From positions 3,683,501 through 3,747,500 of the forward strand of contig AP031355.1 in the NCBI GenBank assembly GCA_037833965.1: a stretch of DNA of 64,000 bases, in the 5' to 3' direction. The first letter of the stretch is position 1. Every line of letters begins with the position of its first letter. The translations under genes and the position numbers were made by a program. The stretch comes from Marchantia polymorpha subsp. ruderalis (lineage: Eukaryota > Streptophyta > Marchantiopsida > Marchantiales > Marchantiaceae). The notes beneath the pieces are model-generated. The model worked only from the letters and a program-made list of their open reading frames with translations. It had not been told where the DNA came from and did no database searches. Positions 52,459 through 64,000 of the stretch are shown here, in pieces.

Positions 52459-55400
52459 ATGGGGAGCCTGAGGCTGCTGGCATGGCCACGCACATGCGTT
52501 GTGGTTAGTACAGAAGTTCTTTGCAGGGCTAAGTGTGGATCGTCCGCAAGTCGACCTGCTCTGATCAGGTGTATGAGTGCAGAATCTTCTTCCAAGAAAT
52601 CCCTCGTTTTTCTTGGAACACCTAGTGTAAGAGTTTCTGCCGATGCCTTCATTCATCTCTGAATCCTAATACACCTGCATCTTTTCTGCTTGTCTCCAAC
52701 TTCGAACAATTCCCAGTATGTCCTGAATACTTTCACTTTGCAGCCCCTTGTCCCAGCTATATTGTTTCTCTTGCTATACGCCACTCGCATTTTGAACTCT
52801 GCTTTGTAAGGCAGAAACAAATTGGGGGCTTATAATGCTGCGAAAGCCTAGCGGTGCTTATGGTATATGTAGAAGCCCAATCTAGAGGCCCTTTTCAACA
52901 AGTCCGAGTTTTGACATTTACTCTACAGGTTGCTGCAGATGTGCTCGATGTTCTTCTCGAGGCTAGTCAAGCCGAAAGTTCTTTGTTTGAGGTATATATT
53001 TAAATTTGCATAATTGAATGTGTGCCTAAGGATCTGACTAGAATCTCTCATACTTTATTGCATTGCTCTTCAGGGAGACTCAGTTCAAAACTGTCAGTGT
53101 CTAATCAAGGCAGGGTTCAGGTGGCAGCTGTGGTTACTCAACCTCCATCAACAAGGGGCAGAGGCCGTAAATTGCTCCCATCTGCCGTAGAACAGCACGC
53201 TCTTCATAAAGGCTTTCCGGCTGATCGCATATTCTCCCCTCAAAAAGCAGGCGAGGTACACATTCTCCGTTTCGTTGTTAAGCTTCTCAACTGGACCATT
53301 ATTTGTGTTGAAGTAACAACCACCTCCTTGGCTTTTTAGCAGTGAATATCATTTTAGTAAATGCTCTGAGACATGAAAAATTATTTTCGTTGATTGTAGA
53401 AGCAAAGTCACTGTGTTCGATCTATGCAGGAAACTTTTTTGGCAGAATTGAAGAAACTAAAACCGGACCTTTGTGTGACCGCAGCCTATGGCAATATTTT
53501 GCCCACCAAGTTCCTGAACATTGCACCTTGTGGTATGGCGTTCCCCCTTTCTTGGGCATCTGCTGTGACATGTGATATTCTGCGCATTCTCGTCCCTCTT
53601 CCCAACACTCTTGTATGTTGCGGTAGTGTTGCCGACTGGCGCTGGTCAGATTATCTTTGTTCTATCCGAGAGTTGTCATTTGTGAACCAAAATGGGGTCG
53701 AGGATTTACGGTTGAACTTTTCTATCTTTCAGGTACAGTAAATGTACATCCAAGCTTATTGCCGTTGTACAGAGGTGCTGCCCCTGTCCAGCGAGCTGTG
53801 CAGGTGTGATAGCAAAAAGTGCATGCATGTAGAATGAACGAACTATTCCCATTTTGTCCTCGCCGTCTGTTCGTCTAAATGTTGCAAAATACTTCATTGA
53901 AAATTTGAAGATGAGTTACCAGCTAATTCTTGTCGATTTTCTCATATTCATCTAGTCCTCAGTGGGATAATACTCTATCGTCATCCATGTAAACGGTTTT
54001 AAACATATTTAGCAATCATTTGATTCAACTGAAATACGAAGAGAGACCTCAAACTCCTCTCAAGAACGTTTTACTTCGTCTTTTTTCAGTAATCACTTTA
54101 TCTAATTATCAAATGTTTTGTAATGAACTACTTAATCTCTGCTAATCAGCAAGTGTTAGCAGTTGTCTCGAATCTCGAGAAAGGAAATAGCGATAGTAAA
54201 CTAGATGTACCTGGCGATAACAGACAGTAAACTTATGTTCGTGTCGTGGTGGATTGAAGGATGGGGTGAAGGTTTCAGGTGTCACTGTAGCATACACGGT
54301 TAGGGCACTGGATGCTGGACCTATCATTGCTGCGGAAAGTCACGACGTGGACTCTAATATCAAAGTAGGTCATTTGCTCGTTTACATGCTCATATTATAT
54401 CACCAACTAGATGGCTTTAGTCTGTTATTGTCTTGAGTCTACTTGCATTCCCTTCAAGAGCATGATTCGAACACACTAGAGTTAGGACATGTTCTGACAG
54501 GATCAGTTTCGAATGGCATGTTAACTTCACGTTTTATTGGTCAAAGAGTTTCTCTGTAATATTTATGAGGTGACATTACGGGAAAAGTCTAATCGTATTA
54601 AGGTCTTCCGCAGGTGCATAACGAAGTAAAGAATCCGCTTGGATGTGTAATTTCCAGGAATTTAAAAATCTGTGGTTTCAAATATGCCCTTCTGAACTGT
54701 AAGCCATTAATACGTCGTTGTTAGTTTCTAGTGCCTGGTGGGAATTATGGATGATCACGCATCTGACATGTGTTATCATTTAGGGATCCACACTTCTTTC
54801 CTAAGAATCTTTTTCGAATGTTGTGGGCAGGCACCAGAACTGCTAAGGACTCTGTTCCAAAAAGGTAGTAGTTTTGAGCCCACATCCCCTACAACCCTGT
54901 TTGTTGAAAATGTCGAATCAATGTCCAAGTGTTGCTGTTTCTCTTTGTGTCTTGACCACCCTTTGGCACTTGTGTAGATTTATCACGTCTTGTACACAAT
55001 GCAAAGTTCAAACTTTTGCACCAAGTGATGAAACTGATCAACCTAATTCTCATGCACTACTTCTTTATTCTAATGTAGTGCTTGTCGAAATCTGCATTTG
55101 TGTAGATTTATCACGTCTTGTACACAATGCAAAGTTCAAACTTTTGCACCAAGTGATGAAACTGATCAACCTAATTCTCATGCACTACTTTTTTATTCTA
55201 ATGTAGTGCTTGTCGAAATCTGCATTTGTGTTTTAGTCCGAGAGTTGGATAAGTTTCATTGGAAAGTCACCTTTGCTACTAAGTATAACATAATCAATGG
55301 AGAAGTTGCTCTTTTCTCTGACGAAAGGAAGAAGTTTGAAACGAAGAGTGTCCAGACCTAGGTTAAAAGAGCAAAGAGACTCAGTGGTTGCCACTCTTAT

Positions 55401-56966
55401 GATATGAGCGGCTAGTTGAGCTCCCAGAGCAAAAAGATGTCTGTGAAAAGCGTAGATAATCCTAAGCCTTATCACAAACATGAGGAGTACCCTAGTTGAG
55501 GAAGTTTTCCATATGAAGAAGAGCATGTGATATTAGCAACATGAGTGTTTTGAGGATGTCTTAGAAAATTATACATATTGATTGGTACTTGGACTCAGCT
55601 TTCAGTTGTCATGTACGAGTCATGTATAAGATATATTTGATATTTATTCAAGAGGATAAAAACAATGTTGAGAGACATGTAGAACTTGCCGTTGTGAACT
55701 TGTTCTGACATTAGAATTAAAAAAAGCTAGGTACATATCTACTCTCTTGTGTCATGGTAGTTTCTTCCTCATTGTTTTCTCTACCAACAAAAGCCACTGG
55801 GCTTTACCTTAGTTTTTTGTTAACTTTGCTGAGTTGTCCATCTTTTGACAACTTCCAGGATCTGAACTGCTGCTCAGAGAGATGCCCTTCATTCTGAATG
55901 GAACTGCCAGAGAGAAAGCGGTAGACCAAGACCATGAGAAGGCTACTCTGGCCCCCAAGGTATCACTCGGCATCACCATGTTAGACAAAATCTGGTGCGC
56001 GGGGTTTGTGTTCGTTAGGATGTGACTTTCAGATACGGTTTACGAGGCCTTAAAAATTTGTACTCTGACAACTGGGTCTGATTGCAATGCTAGCACCTGC
56101 TTACTGAATGGCCTCGATTCTCTATATATATAATCTTAGTCTGGATTGTATATGTGCTTTCTTAATGGTATCAAAATAGCTTGTTTTAATTCGTTTCTTC
56201 GACTGATGTTGGTCTAAAATTTGGAATATAGCACCACGTACGCCAGCTGGACCCCTCTTTGCTCAACTTTGAGCCAGTAAAATCCCTCATTTAATTACTG
56301 TATGACATACGTTTATTTACAGGTGGCAATTGAAGAATCGTGGCTGTCCTTTGATCAACCTGCTGAGGTGCTTCATAATAAGGTAATTTGTAGGTCATAT
56401 ACTCGTCCACTAGCCATGTGAGCAATCTCTTTGCTTGGTTTGCCAGATTGGACGTAGATTCACTTCTGGAATTGTGTACAACCTGGAATCGTTGGAGTGC
56501 TCAATTTTGAGCTGTGGTAGTAGACAAGACTTTCTGGTCAAAGTTCGTAGAAGTAAATTGGACTTCAGTGCTGAACACGCAAGTTGTAGCAGACCAAATG
56601 CACTTGCTAAATTGTGGTGTTCAGGTACGAGCATTCGCAGAATGGCCTGGGACTAGGGCGAAGTTTCTCCTTTCCAGCTCAAATGGGGTTGTCCAGACTA
56701 TTGAACTTAAAATTGTGACAACGCGTGTAAAACATTTGTCACATGATACCTTGCCTTCTGGAGGCGAAGTATCTCTCCTGGGAGATGCTCTGGTCGTTCC
56801 ATGTGGCGGTGAAGGATCAGATGGTACTTGTCTGGAGATATTACAATTGCAGCCACCTGCCAAGAAGGTAATGAGTGCACGCGACTTCTGTAATGGCTTG
56901 AGAGGCCAGAAGCTGCTGAAGGATATCAATGGAACACGACTGCCTTCTGCTCATATGGCTGCCTAG
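52459..56966 (+). CDS. Methionyl-tRNA formyltransferase, organellar
   Basis: The enzyme transfers a formyl group from 10-formyltetrahydrofolate to initiator Met-tRNA in plastids or mitochondria. Ten exons join in frame: 52459-52626, 52929-52991, 53121-53255, 53430-53532, 53733-53803, 54260-54364, 54831-54864, 55859-55959, 56323-56382 and 56625-56966, giving about 393 residues. An N-terminal targeting peptide of about 45 residues precedes LVFLGTPSV. Then come VTQPP..RGRGRK, the AAYGNILP motif, the active-site block NVHPSLLPLYRGAAPVQ with its Asn and His, the LDAGP aspartate motif, the linker ATLAPK, and the C-terminal tRNA-binding domain with VRAFAEWPGTRAK and NGLRGQKL. The order and wording match plant formyltransferases. 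Exon 3 was started at 53121 because only that acceptor keeps phase with exon 2. The gene looks intact. Confidence 0.9.
54971..55226. repeat. 128-bp tandem duplication in a formyltransferase intron
   Basis: Units 54971-55098 and 55099-55226 are identical but for one base (ACTTC versus ACTTT). They lie in the intron between exons 7 and 8. The near identity implies a very recent event. Confidence 0.95.
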
Positions 56967-57064
56967 TTCGTTGGTACACCTGAGAACAATGTCATATTTT
57001 ACATCTGCAAGCGAAAACCTGTTGATGTTTTATGCGGGCAACTATGGCGAACCATTTAGTTTAC

Positions 57065-57425
57065 TACTTAGGTGGAAATGATCCAGACCATTGAACTGAA
57101 AACAGTGACAACGCGGGCAAATTATGGTTTACATTAGTCTTTGCCTTCTAGTGCGAAGTATCGCTCGTGGGAGATGCCTGTCGTTCCATGTAGCCCTGAA
57201 GGGTCGGAAGTACTTGTGTAGAGATATGCGTACTTGTGTGTACGAAGAAGATGATGTGCGCAAGCTAGTTCTCTGATGGTTTTAGAGGCCAGAAGCTGTT
57301 GTAAGGTTTGAATAGAACATGACTGCCAACTGCACACATGACTGACTAGTAATTGTGTAAGTTGAGATTAAGGTCATGTTTAATATCTGCAAGCGAAAAC
57401 TTTGCAACGTACTTTGTGGGCAACA
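57065..57425 (+). pseudogene. Decayed duplicate of the last formyltransferase exon
   Basis: The block aligns with about 56692-57050, covering the second half of the terminal exon and the start of the 3' flank. Shared stretches include CAGAC.ATTGAACT, GTGACAACGCG, GGGAGATGC, GTCGTTCCATGT, GAGGCCAGAAGCTG and, beyond the stop, ATCTGCAAGCGAAAAC. It has frameshifts and stops and is not coding. It arose by tandem duplication of the gene's 3' end with an offset of about 370 bases. Confidence 0.85.
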
Positions 57426-57794
57426 GGAGACGCTTTCTCTGCATCTTGTGGTAATGCGAAAATATGTGGAGTGTGGCATTGGCATCATGAGTTAAATGTT
57501 GTCTTGCGTTTGCAATTACTTGTCCATTGATGATCGTCACAGGAGTACTGAAGGCATACATGAGAGCTCTATGACATGAACGTATCGAGGTTGGGACTAA
57601 TCATGACGAGTATTTTCCTTGTGTTGATTTAGAGGCTTAGTGAATCAGTGACACACATTTATAATGAAGGCTTATACAGACTAGGACAGCGAATCGATCA
57701 ATTAGCCACACCACTTTGATTTGAAGACTTACGAGAAGGCGGCATGCCAGGATACTTCAAAACGCCCTCAATCAAAGATAGCAAAAACGGATAC

Positions 57795-57912
57795 GTTCCT
57801 CCAACATAGTTCAGCTTGCAACGTGGAAGGTCCTCAATGATTTCATTTCTGTAGTTCCTCCAACATAGTTCAGCTTGCAACGTGGAAGGTCCTCAATGAT
57901 TTCATTTCTGTA
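57795..57912. repeat. 59-bp perfect tandem duplication
   Basis: Units 57795-57853 and 57854-57912 start GTTCCTCCAACATAG and end TTTCATTTCTGTA, with no difference seen. Confidence 0.95.
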
Positions 57913-58301
57913 GAGAGCGGTCTCCATCGTCACTGCTTGTCCAGATACGAGGAGTGTCCTAGCGGATGGCAAGTTCTCCTAGGGGACCAGAATCAAGTTC
58001 TGATGAAAATTAAAAGAAGTACTTCCCAAAGATAACTCAAATTACAAAGTCAGCTTGATTGAGATACCAGACGGCCAAAGGCAAGAAGAAACGGGTGTAT
58101 TGTCTTCATACCAGGGTCATCATTTTGTTCATAGAAGCTGCACAAGAAGAAAGAAATACCAGAATAGAGGACATCGACCTGTGTGATGTGAGTACAGAGA
58201 CGTGCATTGACGATAGGAAGAACGATTCATGTGGAAAATACATCATCACACAACGAAGGAAGACGATGAAAACAGGTGTTCGACAAATTACTATGCACAA
58301 T

Positions 58302-59651
58302 TTAGTATTCATTATAGTGAATTCCACCGAGTTTCCACACCAAAGCAGCGGTACCGACCATAAGCCCAATAATTAACAAAAATGAAAAAACCAGGACGAG
58401 CTGGCCTGGGTTGATACTGAATTTGAATGCATCGGCGGCTTGTTCTTCGGGGGTTCTTCTCACATCCTGGAAAATATTGGTTGGTACAACGGGCTGTCCG
58501 AATTTGGTGGTCTTGCCTTCCTTCTCTCCATCCTTGAATGCATCCACCACTCGCTTTCCTCGTGTTCCAGGCTGCACAAATGGACTGGCTGGTCTCACTG
58601 GGCTGGCTCCAGGTTGAGCAAAAGGACTGACAGGTTTCTGAGCACCTCCAGCTGCAGCTCCCGTCGTGAACGGGCTCGATGGCTTCGCTGCTGCGGCTCC
58701 GGGTTGAGCAAAGGGGCTGGCGGGTTTGGCAGTTCCTGCACCTTGCGTGAAGACGCTGGCAGGTTTCGACACTTTCAGCTGGTCTGCGGCTTTAGGCGAG
58801 AGCTGCCCTGCCGGACGAGGCTCCCTTGCACCGATGACGAGGGCTGGCTTTCTCGGGGCAGCTGATTCTTCACTTACGCCTGGAGGCTTGGAATCGACCG
58901 CAGTCTGCTTGGTAGCAATCGAAGAAATTTTTCCACCGCTTTTGAAAGGACTCTTCGCACCCGATGCTGATGGAGAAGGGGGCTCTACCTTCGGAGAGTC
59001 AGAGCTCGAGGTCGTGGTGGTGATTTCGCCTGCTCCGCTGTCCTTCACACCCTCTTCCACACTAGCGCTCACTGTCACTATCCTCGAGCTTCTTCTCCTA
59101 ATTACAGACGCATGTCTATCACCGAAACTGGAATTCAAAGGGTGAAACAATCCCACAGGCTCCGCCCTCACTCGGACGCTTGAAATCCCGTTTTTCACAC
59201 TGAGAGGCGAGCAAGGTCCTCCCACCTGGGAACCCACGGAGATGGACTCATCAATTGCAGCTGTACATCTCCAAGCGCATGTTCCAAATTCACCGCAGCG
59301 ACTCCAAAATAATCGTTACCTTAGTACAAGAAGTAAATGAGAGCGATTCCAGACAAGAAGCGACTGCAAACAAATTCTGAGACGATTCGAACTGCTTCAG
59401 AAGTACCACCTAGCTCGAGGCCATTAACCCGAGAGGCCAGAAATCAAGCATTCAGAAACAGAATTCAGAACGCCGGTCCAGAAGGGGTCCAGGACACTCA
59501 CCAGCTCGAAGTCGGCTCCGCATTTGGCCTTCCCGAAGCCTCCGAGCCTCACGGAGCAGGCCGGCGAAGCGCATGTGGAAGCGGAAGAGCAGGCGGAAGG
59601 CACATCCCTCGCAGCTCCCGTAACACTTCTCACGGGCACCACGGTAGCCAT
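58302..59651 (-). CDS. Chloroplast, probably thylakoid or envelope, single-pass membrane protein
   Basis: Two exons, 59651-59502 and 59225-58302, join in phase 0 (donor GTGAGT, acceptor TTCCCAG) to give about 357 residues. The start is an ATG in good context (GCC-ATG-GCT) at 59651. The first 110 residues are rich in Ser, Ala, Val and Arg and look like a plastid transit peptide. The middle, roughly residues 140-290, is disordered and contains five or so repeats of a KPxSPF.QPGA type. A conserved-looking C-terminus follows: FGQPVVPTNIF, then INPGQ and one hydrophobic span of about 21 residues, ending KLGGIHYNEY. No enzymatic motif is present. The short tail after the membrane span suggests anchoring of a long soluble N-terminal part. 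The precise function is not recognised. Confidence 0.75.
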
Positions 59652-59759
59652 GGCCACCGCCGAGAAGAAGACGACGACGAAGGCAGCGACCACCAACACC
59701 GCCCACCACGACGAGGCAGAAGAAGAAGCAGACGAGGTCCGTGTCCGGGGCAAGCTTCA

Positions 59760-61330
59760 GTGACAGCCGAAGCGGTGGCCCTTCCCTCCCCTTCCCTTCC
59801 TTTCCTTCCTGTGCTTGTGATTGTGCTGCTGCTACTGCGGATGTCGTGACGACGGGAACCGATCACCGTTTCGGAATATCGCTTCATCCTGCCAGTTGGC
59901 CGAAGCCCGACCCTCGTCTCGGCTCTCGGATAATCGACCGCGTTCACCTGTTTTCCGACAATGGACCCGCTCATATTTCCACGGCATTTGTCCCAACCTC
60001 AGAGAGAAAATCTAACAAGGCCGAGGAAACCTCATGAACTCGCCGCTCTAGCGGTACACTTTTATTCCTGCGTATGATTAGTAAGATCTTGTGATTTTTC
60101 TCTGGTTTCAAACGAACATCTCATATCATATATTATTGCCTTTTGGTAATGTGCGCGATTATGCTTGTTCAGATGGATAAATTTGTCATGCTAGGAAAGA
60201 AGAACCGGCTAAATGAGTTTTTATATTTCCTATCAGTAATAAGATTAAAGACTCAAGGTTATCTCCTTTATACACAATATTCAGATATATAAAAACGATA
60301 GTGATATTACGATTGAGATCTTGATTCTAGTTTTTTTGTTACATGACTGGTTTATCGAACAGAATCAAATTCAGATAACGACGAGTTTATTTTTATTCAT
60401 AAAAATCTATAAGTATAATGTTCTACAAGAAATTTTCACAGAATGTTTATCTATCATTCTATCAATATTTTAAATTTTATCAATATTTATCCATTGTAAT
60501 TTATAATATATATCTTTCGTTTATACACATAGATTCCATTTAACAGTTTTGATCTAAAATTCATAAATTGGCATCAACATAAGTGTAAATTTCGTTACAT
60601 ATTATAATTAAAAAATCATTTCATTTCTAATAGTTAGAAAAATACCATTTTTAAATATTTAGAGTCAATATTGGTGTAATTCTTCTTTTTCCATATAAAA
60701 GTACGCTTAATTGAAATTTATCATTTGGAATCGATTTTTATTATACATAATTGAGACACCAATTTTTCCATAGTATTCATAATTGACCTTTAAAACATAA
60801 AAGTCCATATACATTTTAAAAAAATGGCGTGAAGACCCATCAACAAACCATCAACAAACCAAAGAAAGGGAGACCAATACTAGTTCCCAATAGCATGGCG
60901 ATAGAAATATATAATACAACATATACTAGGTACGGTGGTGGCCAGTGCTATTCGTATAACAATGTAAATATATAGTCTGAAATAATTTTGACATAAGGTT
61001 AGAGAAAAGTATACACCGTGCAATCGGTCTCTAACTTATCTTAGTAATGGCTTTTATATATATATATATATATATATATGCTGAGGAAAAAAATTTGATG
61101 TCTCTTTATACATGTCGACTACTGGAGTTACCCTCACCGTCGATGCATGAGCGAGGCATAGGTAATTGATAAAGGTCATATCTATCAGAAATACTGCCGA
61201 GTGTCTACGAAAATAAATCGATCGATTATTTATAAAACTATGTGTACAGAGTATTCGAGTTTGGGGTCCGCAAATTGCCCTTCGCCTTCACAGAAACGAG
61301 GAATCTCGTTCCGCTGATGCAAAATATGAA
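59760..61330. other. AT-rich intergenic stretch
   Basis: No gene is supported. It contains a TA microsatellite at about 61055-61078. Confidence 0.5.
61055..61078. repeat. TA microsatellite
   Basis: About 12 TA dinucleotides in intergenic DNA. Confidence 0.9.
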
Positions 61331-61867
61331 AATGTAAGTGGACGGCGCTCGGACGCGTGGTCCGGGTCTCGTCCATCTTCCGGACCCAATATTCGTGCGG
61401 GTGGGGACGAGTGTCTATCAATCCATGGATGCGGGCCGATTGCTCGACTGTAGTGCAGGATTGTGTGTGTTCCGTCGATGGAACGCGCAGAGAGCTGAGT
61501 TTGATGTGGTGAGTCGCGCTTTGGCCCGTTTGATTTCGCATGCGTCCATGGGCGACGGTGTCGGAATTGTTTCAGCCTCAACTGAGCTCTCGAGTGCGGG
61601 TTGTTTCTTCCGTCCAGGTTTTTGCCTCCGAGTGCTGGCAATGGTAGTCCTCCGGTGTTGCCTTCGGCTTTCGTGGTCTCTCCTTTGGTGCCTCGCTGGT
61701 GGCCATGGTCTCGTGCTGCCTCGGAAAACCTCTTCGGGTTCCTTCACTGATGTGCTCGCGTGTTCCCTCCTCGAGCGCTTCTCCTCCGTCGGGCTTGAAG
61801 CTTCTATCCGACCCGGAGCATTTGCAGAGCTCTAGAACAATCCATTTGCCGGGCCGAATTTGAGCTG

Positions 61868-62763
61868 GTAAGTTCATGGATGCCTCTCTTGCTCTCTCCT
61901 GTTCCTTTCTTTTCTTACATTAAAGCTGAATAGCTGGTTTCGTTGCGGCCTGAAGCGATCACGCCATCAGGATGTTGCAGATCAGTGTGCATTTCTATGT
62001 ACTCAAAATCTTGTTCCTGCTACTTTCGGAGTTGTTTTTTTTCGATTGCCGGAGCAGGGTTCTGGGACTGTCTGAAATCTATGAGTGTCCAAAATGTTAG
62101 CAGAATAATGCCCTTGCGAATGGTGTGGGTAGCAAATTTTTTATTTTACAAAGAAGAGCATAGCCCATCTGTCTCTCATGAACTAAGTCTTAGTGTTATA
62201 AATACCAAGTGGAAATGGAAACCGAAGTGGGTAGTACGACAAGACATTTGTCCTGTCAAATTTATTATTCTATATTTTCTACCAACTACAAAACTCAGAA
62301 TGCCGCTTACATATAGGCCGATCCTCTGTTGGTTTGACGATTGTTGTTTTATGCCAACTCTCGTTGACTTTTTTCCTATTATTTTCGTCTCGTTTATTCT
62401 TCCCTTGGCCTCTATCTAGCCTTTGCAAGTTTTCTCATCCCTGCATTGAGTTTTTGCTTTGATTTTGTTCCGGTGTGCGCTACGAGTATATCTGTTTTTT
62501 TCTGAAGGAGTGGTGTCATCCTTTCCACTCAGTGCTGCATACATGCTGTAGTTTCAATTTCTTCGTTTTACCACTATACTGTCCGACGTCCAGCCTCACA
62601 TACTTCTCGAGCGGTCGCTTCTCCGTGTTTTTCCTCCGTACTCATATGTAGTCCGTTCCAGACATCTTCCCGTACATGTATCGCTGCTTAAAATAAATTC
62701 AAATATATTTAATTTCTTCCCAACTATTTTTCTGCTTCTCACTTTTCTTACTTATTTTTTTAG
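61868..62763 (+). other. Probable 5' UTR intron of the PPR gene
   Basis: A strong donor GTAAGT follows GAGCTG at 61868, and a pyrimidine-rich acceptor TTATTTTTTTAG ends at 62763, about 60 bases before the PPR start codon. The GC-rich DNA before it (about 61.3-61.87 kb) would be the first leader exon. This is inferred from splice-site quality only. Confidence 0.4.
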
Positions 62764-62764
62764 G

Positions 62765-62791
62765 ATGGAGCCGGTCATCTTAATGATATAA
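62765..62791 (+). promoter_or_regulatory. Upstream ORF before the PPR start
   Basis: An eight-codon frame, ATG at 62765 to TAA at 62791, lies 31 bases before the main ATG. If the leader intron is real, it sits at the start of the second leader exon and could lower translation. Confidence 0.4.
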
Positions 62792-62822
62792 CCTTTTAAC
62801 TATGAGTTCGATGGAGATAACC

Positions 62823-64000
62823 ATGAATATACAATTTTCTTCATTTCGTCCTTCCGTGCGAAAAGAACTTCACTTCAATGTGGTTTCCTTCGTTTCTCGA
62901 CCGTCTATGGTTTGCTTTTGTTCGAAAAGTCGGAGTGGAAAGAAAAGAGCCAGTTTCCATGCTGCCTCCGTAATACTTCAAGTGGATCGCGCAAGATTGC
63001 AAGATCTTCAGAAGTTGCATCGAACGCAAGCTAGGCTTCTACCACAAGCTGTGATTGAAGAGCTATATCAACGGATTAAAGCCAACCAATGGAAAGAAGC
63101 CTTGAAGGTTTTTGAGTTACTGCGCATGCAAGAATGGTACGAGCCCAAGCACGAACAGTATGTCAGCGTTCTGACAATGCTGGCAAAAAACAGACAGCCC
63201 GAACATGCTGAAGACATCTTAAGAACGATGCTGGAGGAGAAGTTACCACCTTCAGTCGAAGCTTACACCGCTTTGCTGTCAGCTTTCGTGGAATTCGGGG
63301 ATCTAGACAGAGCCGTATCCATATTCAATGATATGAAGACACAGGGAGATTGTCCTCCTGATGTATACACCTATTCGAAGTTGATTGATGGATTCTGCAG
63401 AGCAAAGGAGCTGTCCAAGGCTTTGGAGTTAGTGGAGGAGATGGAGCGCAATGATGTTCCTGCAAATACAGTAACGTACAATGCGATCCTCAAAGCTGTA
63501 GGGGAGACGGAACCTCTTGAGGTGATGGAAGATATTTTTGAACACATGATGAAGAGCTCTACGTGCCCTCCCGACAATTGGTCATTCAACATTCTGCTCA
63601 AAGCCTTGGGAACGCGAGGAAGTATAGAGAAGATGGAGGAGTGGTATCTCAGAATGAGTGAAGTCGACGTCGCACCGAACATCGTGACGATGAACACCCT
63701 GATTCATTGCTACGGCCTTCAGCAGCACTTTCACAAGATGGAGAGGGTCCTAAACCACATGGATAGAATGTATTTTTCGTGCAACGAATTTACATACAAT
63801 TCCATGATAAGAGCTTATGGGAACGCGCAAAGAATATCAGACATGGAAAGGATGTACTTCGTCATGAAGCAGAGCGGAGTTAAACCCACAGCCTACACTT
63901 TAACATTGATCATCACTGCTCTTACGAAGGCTAGAATGTGGCACAGAATCGAAAAGGTTCGTAATGAGTGGACAAACTCTGACTTACGCCCCGACGTCTA
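62823..64000 (+). CDS. P-type pentatricopeptide-repeat protein, runs off the window edge
   Basis: PPR proteins bind organellar RNA and govern its stability, splicing or translation. The frame is open from the ATG at 62823 to the end of the window (392 codons, no stop, no intron seen). The first 60 or so residues are basic and Ser-rich, as for a plastid or mitochondrial targeting peptide. From about residue 90 there are some eight to nine 35-residue repeats, with recurring cores such as VEAYTALLSAF, DVYTYSKLIDGFC, NTVTYNAILKA, NEFTYNSMIRAYG and KPTAYTLTLIITAL. All repeats are P-type; no E, DYW or SMR part is seen, though the C-terminus is missing. The region LYQRIKANQWKEALKVFELL resembles the start of the Arabidopsis At5g48730/At3g53170-like group. 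Confidence 0.92.
   Translation, partial: MNIQFSSFRPSVRKELHFNVVSFVSRPSMVCFCSKSRSGKKRASFHAASVILQVDRARLQDLQKLHRTQARLLPQAVIEELYQRIKANQWKEALKVFELLRMQEWYEPKHEQYVSVLTMLAKNRQPEHAEDILRTMLEEKLPPSVEAYTALLSAFVEFGDLDRAVSIFNDMKTQGDCPPDVYTYSKLIDGFCRAKELSKALELVEEMERNDVPANTVTYNAILKAVGETEPLEVMEDIFEHMMKSSTCPPDNWSFNILLKALGTRGSIEKMEEWYLRMSEVDVAPNIVTMNTLIHCYGLQQHFHKMERVLNHMDRMYFSCNEFTYNSMIRAYGNAQRISDMERMYFVMKQSGVKPTAYTLTLIITALTKARMWHRIEKVRNEWTNSDLRPDV

Noticed and set aside
59337-60037. Plus-strand frames of up to 170 codons
   Set aside because: They are antisense to the first exon and promoter of the plastid membrane protein gene, whose minus-strand model has a good start and splice donor.
61230-61877. Frames of 99-165 codons on both strands before the PPR gene
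   Set aside because: There is no domain, and the region fits a GC-rich leader exon of the PPR transcript.

Overview
The window is nuclear DNA of a land plant. It carries spliced protein genes with GT-AG introns, plastid or organelle-targeted proteins (a beta-amylase, a pentatricopeptide-repeat protein, a thylakoid-type membrane protein, an organellar methionyl-tRNA formyltransferase), a plant-type tRNA-Phe(GAA), and large AT-rich intergenic stretches full of decayed repeats. A bryophyte, perhaps a Marchantia-like liverwort, would fit the SERAC1-like hydrolase cluster and the compact introns, but the species cannot be proved from the sequence alone.

Layout. 1-2.6 kb: a GC-rich, repeat-derived coiled-coil ORF. 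2.8-15.2 kb: two direct copies (A and B, about 6 kb each) of a segment that carries a SERAC1-like alpha/beta-hydrolase gene followed by a ruined GH19 chitinase remnant. Copy B also holds a 263-bp hAT-type MITE whose empty site is preserved in copy A. 15.2-22.6 kb: no confident gene. 22.6-27.4 kb: a third copy (C), inverted, with the same hydrolase and a longer chitinase 3' exon. All three hydrolases lack the nucleophilic serine, and each copy has its own lesions, so this is a birth-and-death cluster. 27.4-44.3 kb: mostly AT-rich intergenic DNA with repeats, a double perfect hairpin at 31.4 kb, a small PAH-like gene at 34.4 kb and the tRNA-Phe at 37.4 kb.

The right third is gene-dense. It holds a chloroplast-type beta-amylase (first exon 44.9 kb, catalytic exons 48.0-50.4 kb) with a BED-like zinc-finger ORF inside its long first intron; a ten-exon methionyl-tRNA formyltransferase (52.5-57.0 kb) followed by a decayed duplicate of its last exon; a two-exon thylakoid-type membrane protein on the minus strand (58.3-59.7 kb); and the start of a P-type PPR gene that runs off the right edge (62.8-64 kb).

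The most interesting leads are the disabled SERAC1-like hydrolase/chitinase cluster, possibly related to the hydrolase domains of bryophyte NLR immune receptors; the zinc finger in phase with the beta-amylase; and the MITE with its empty paralogous site.
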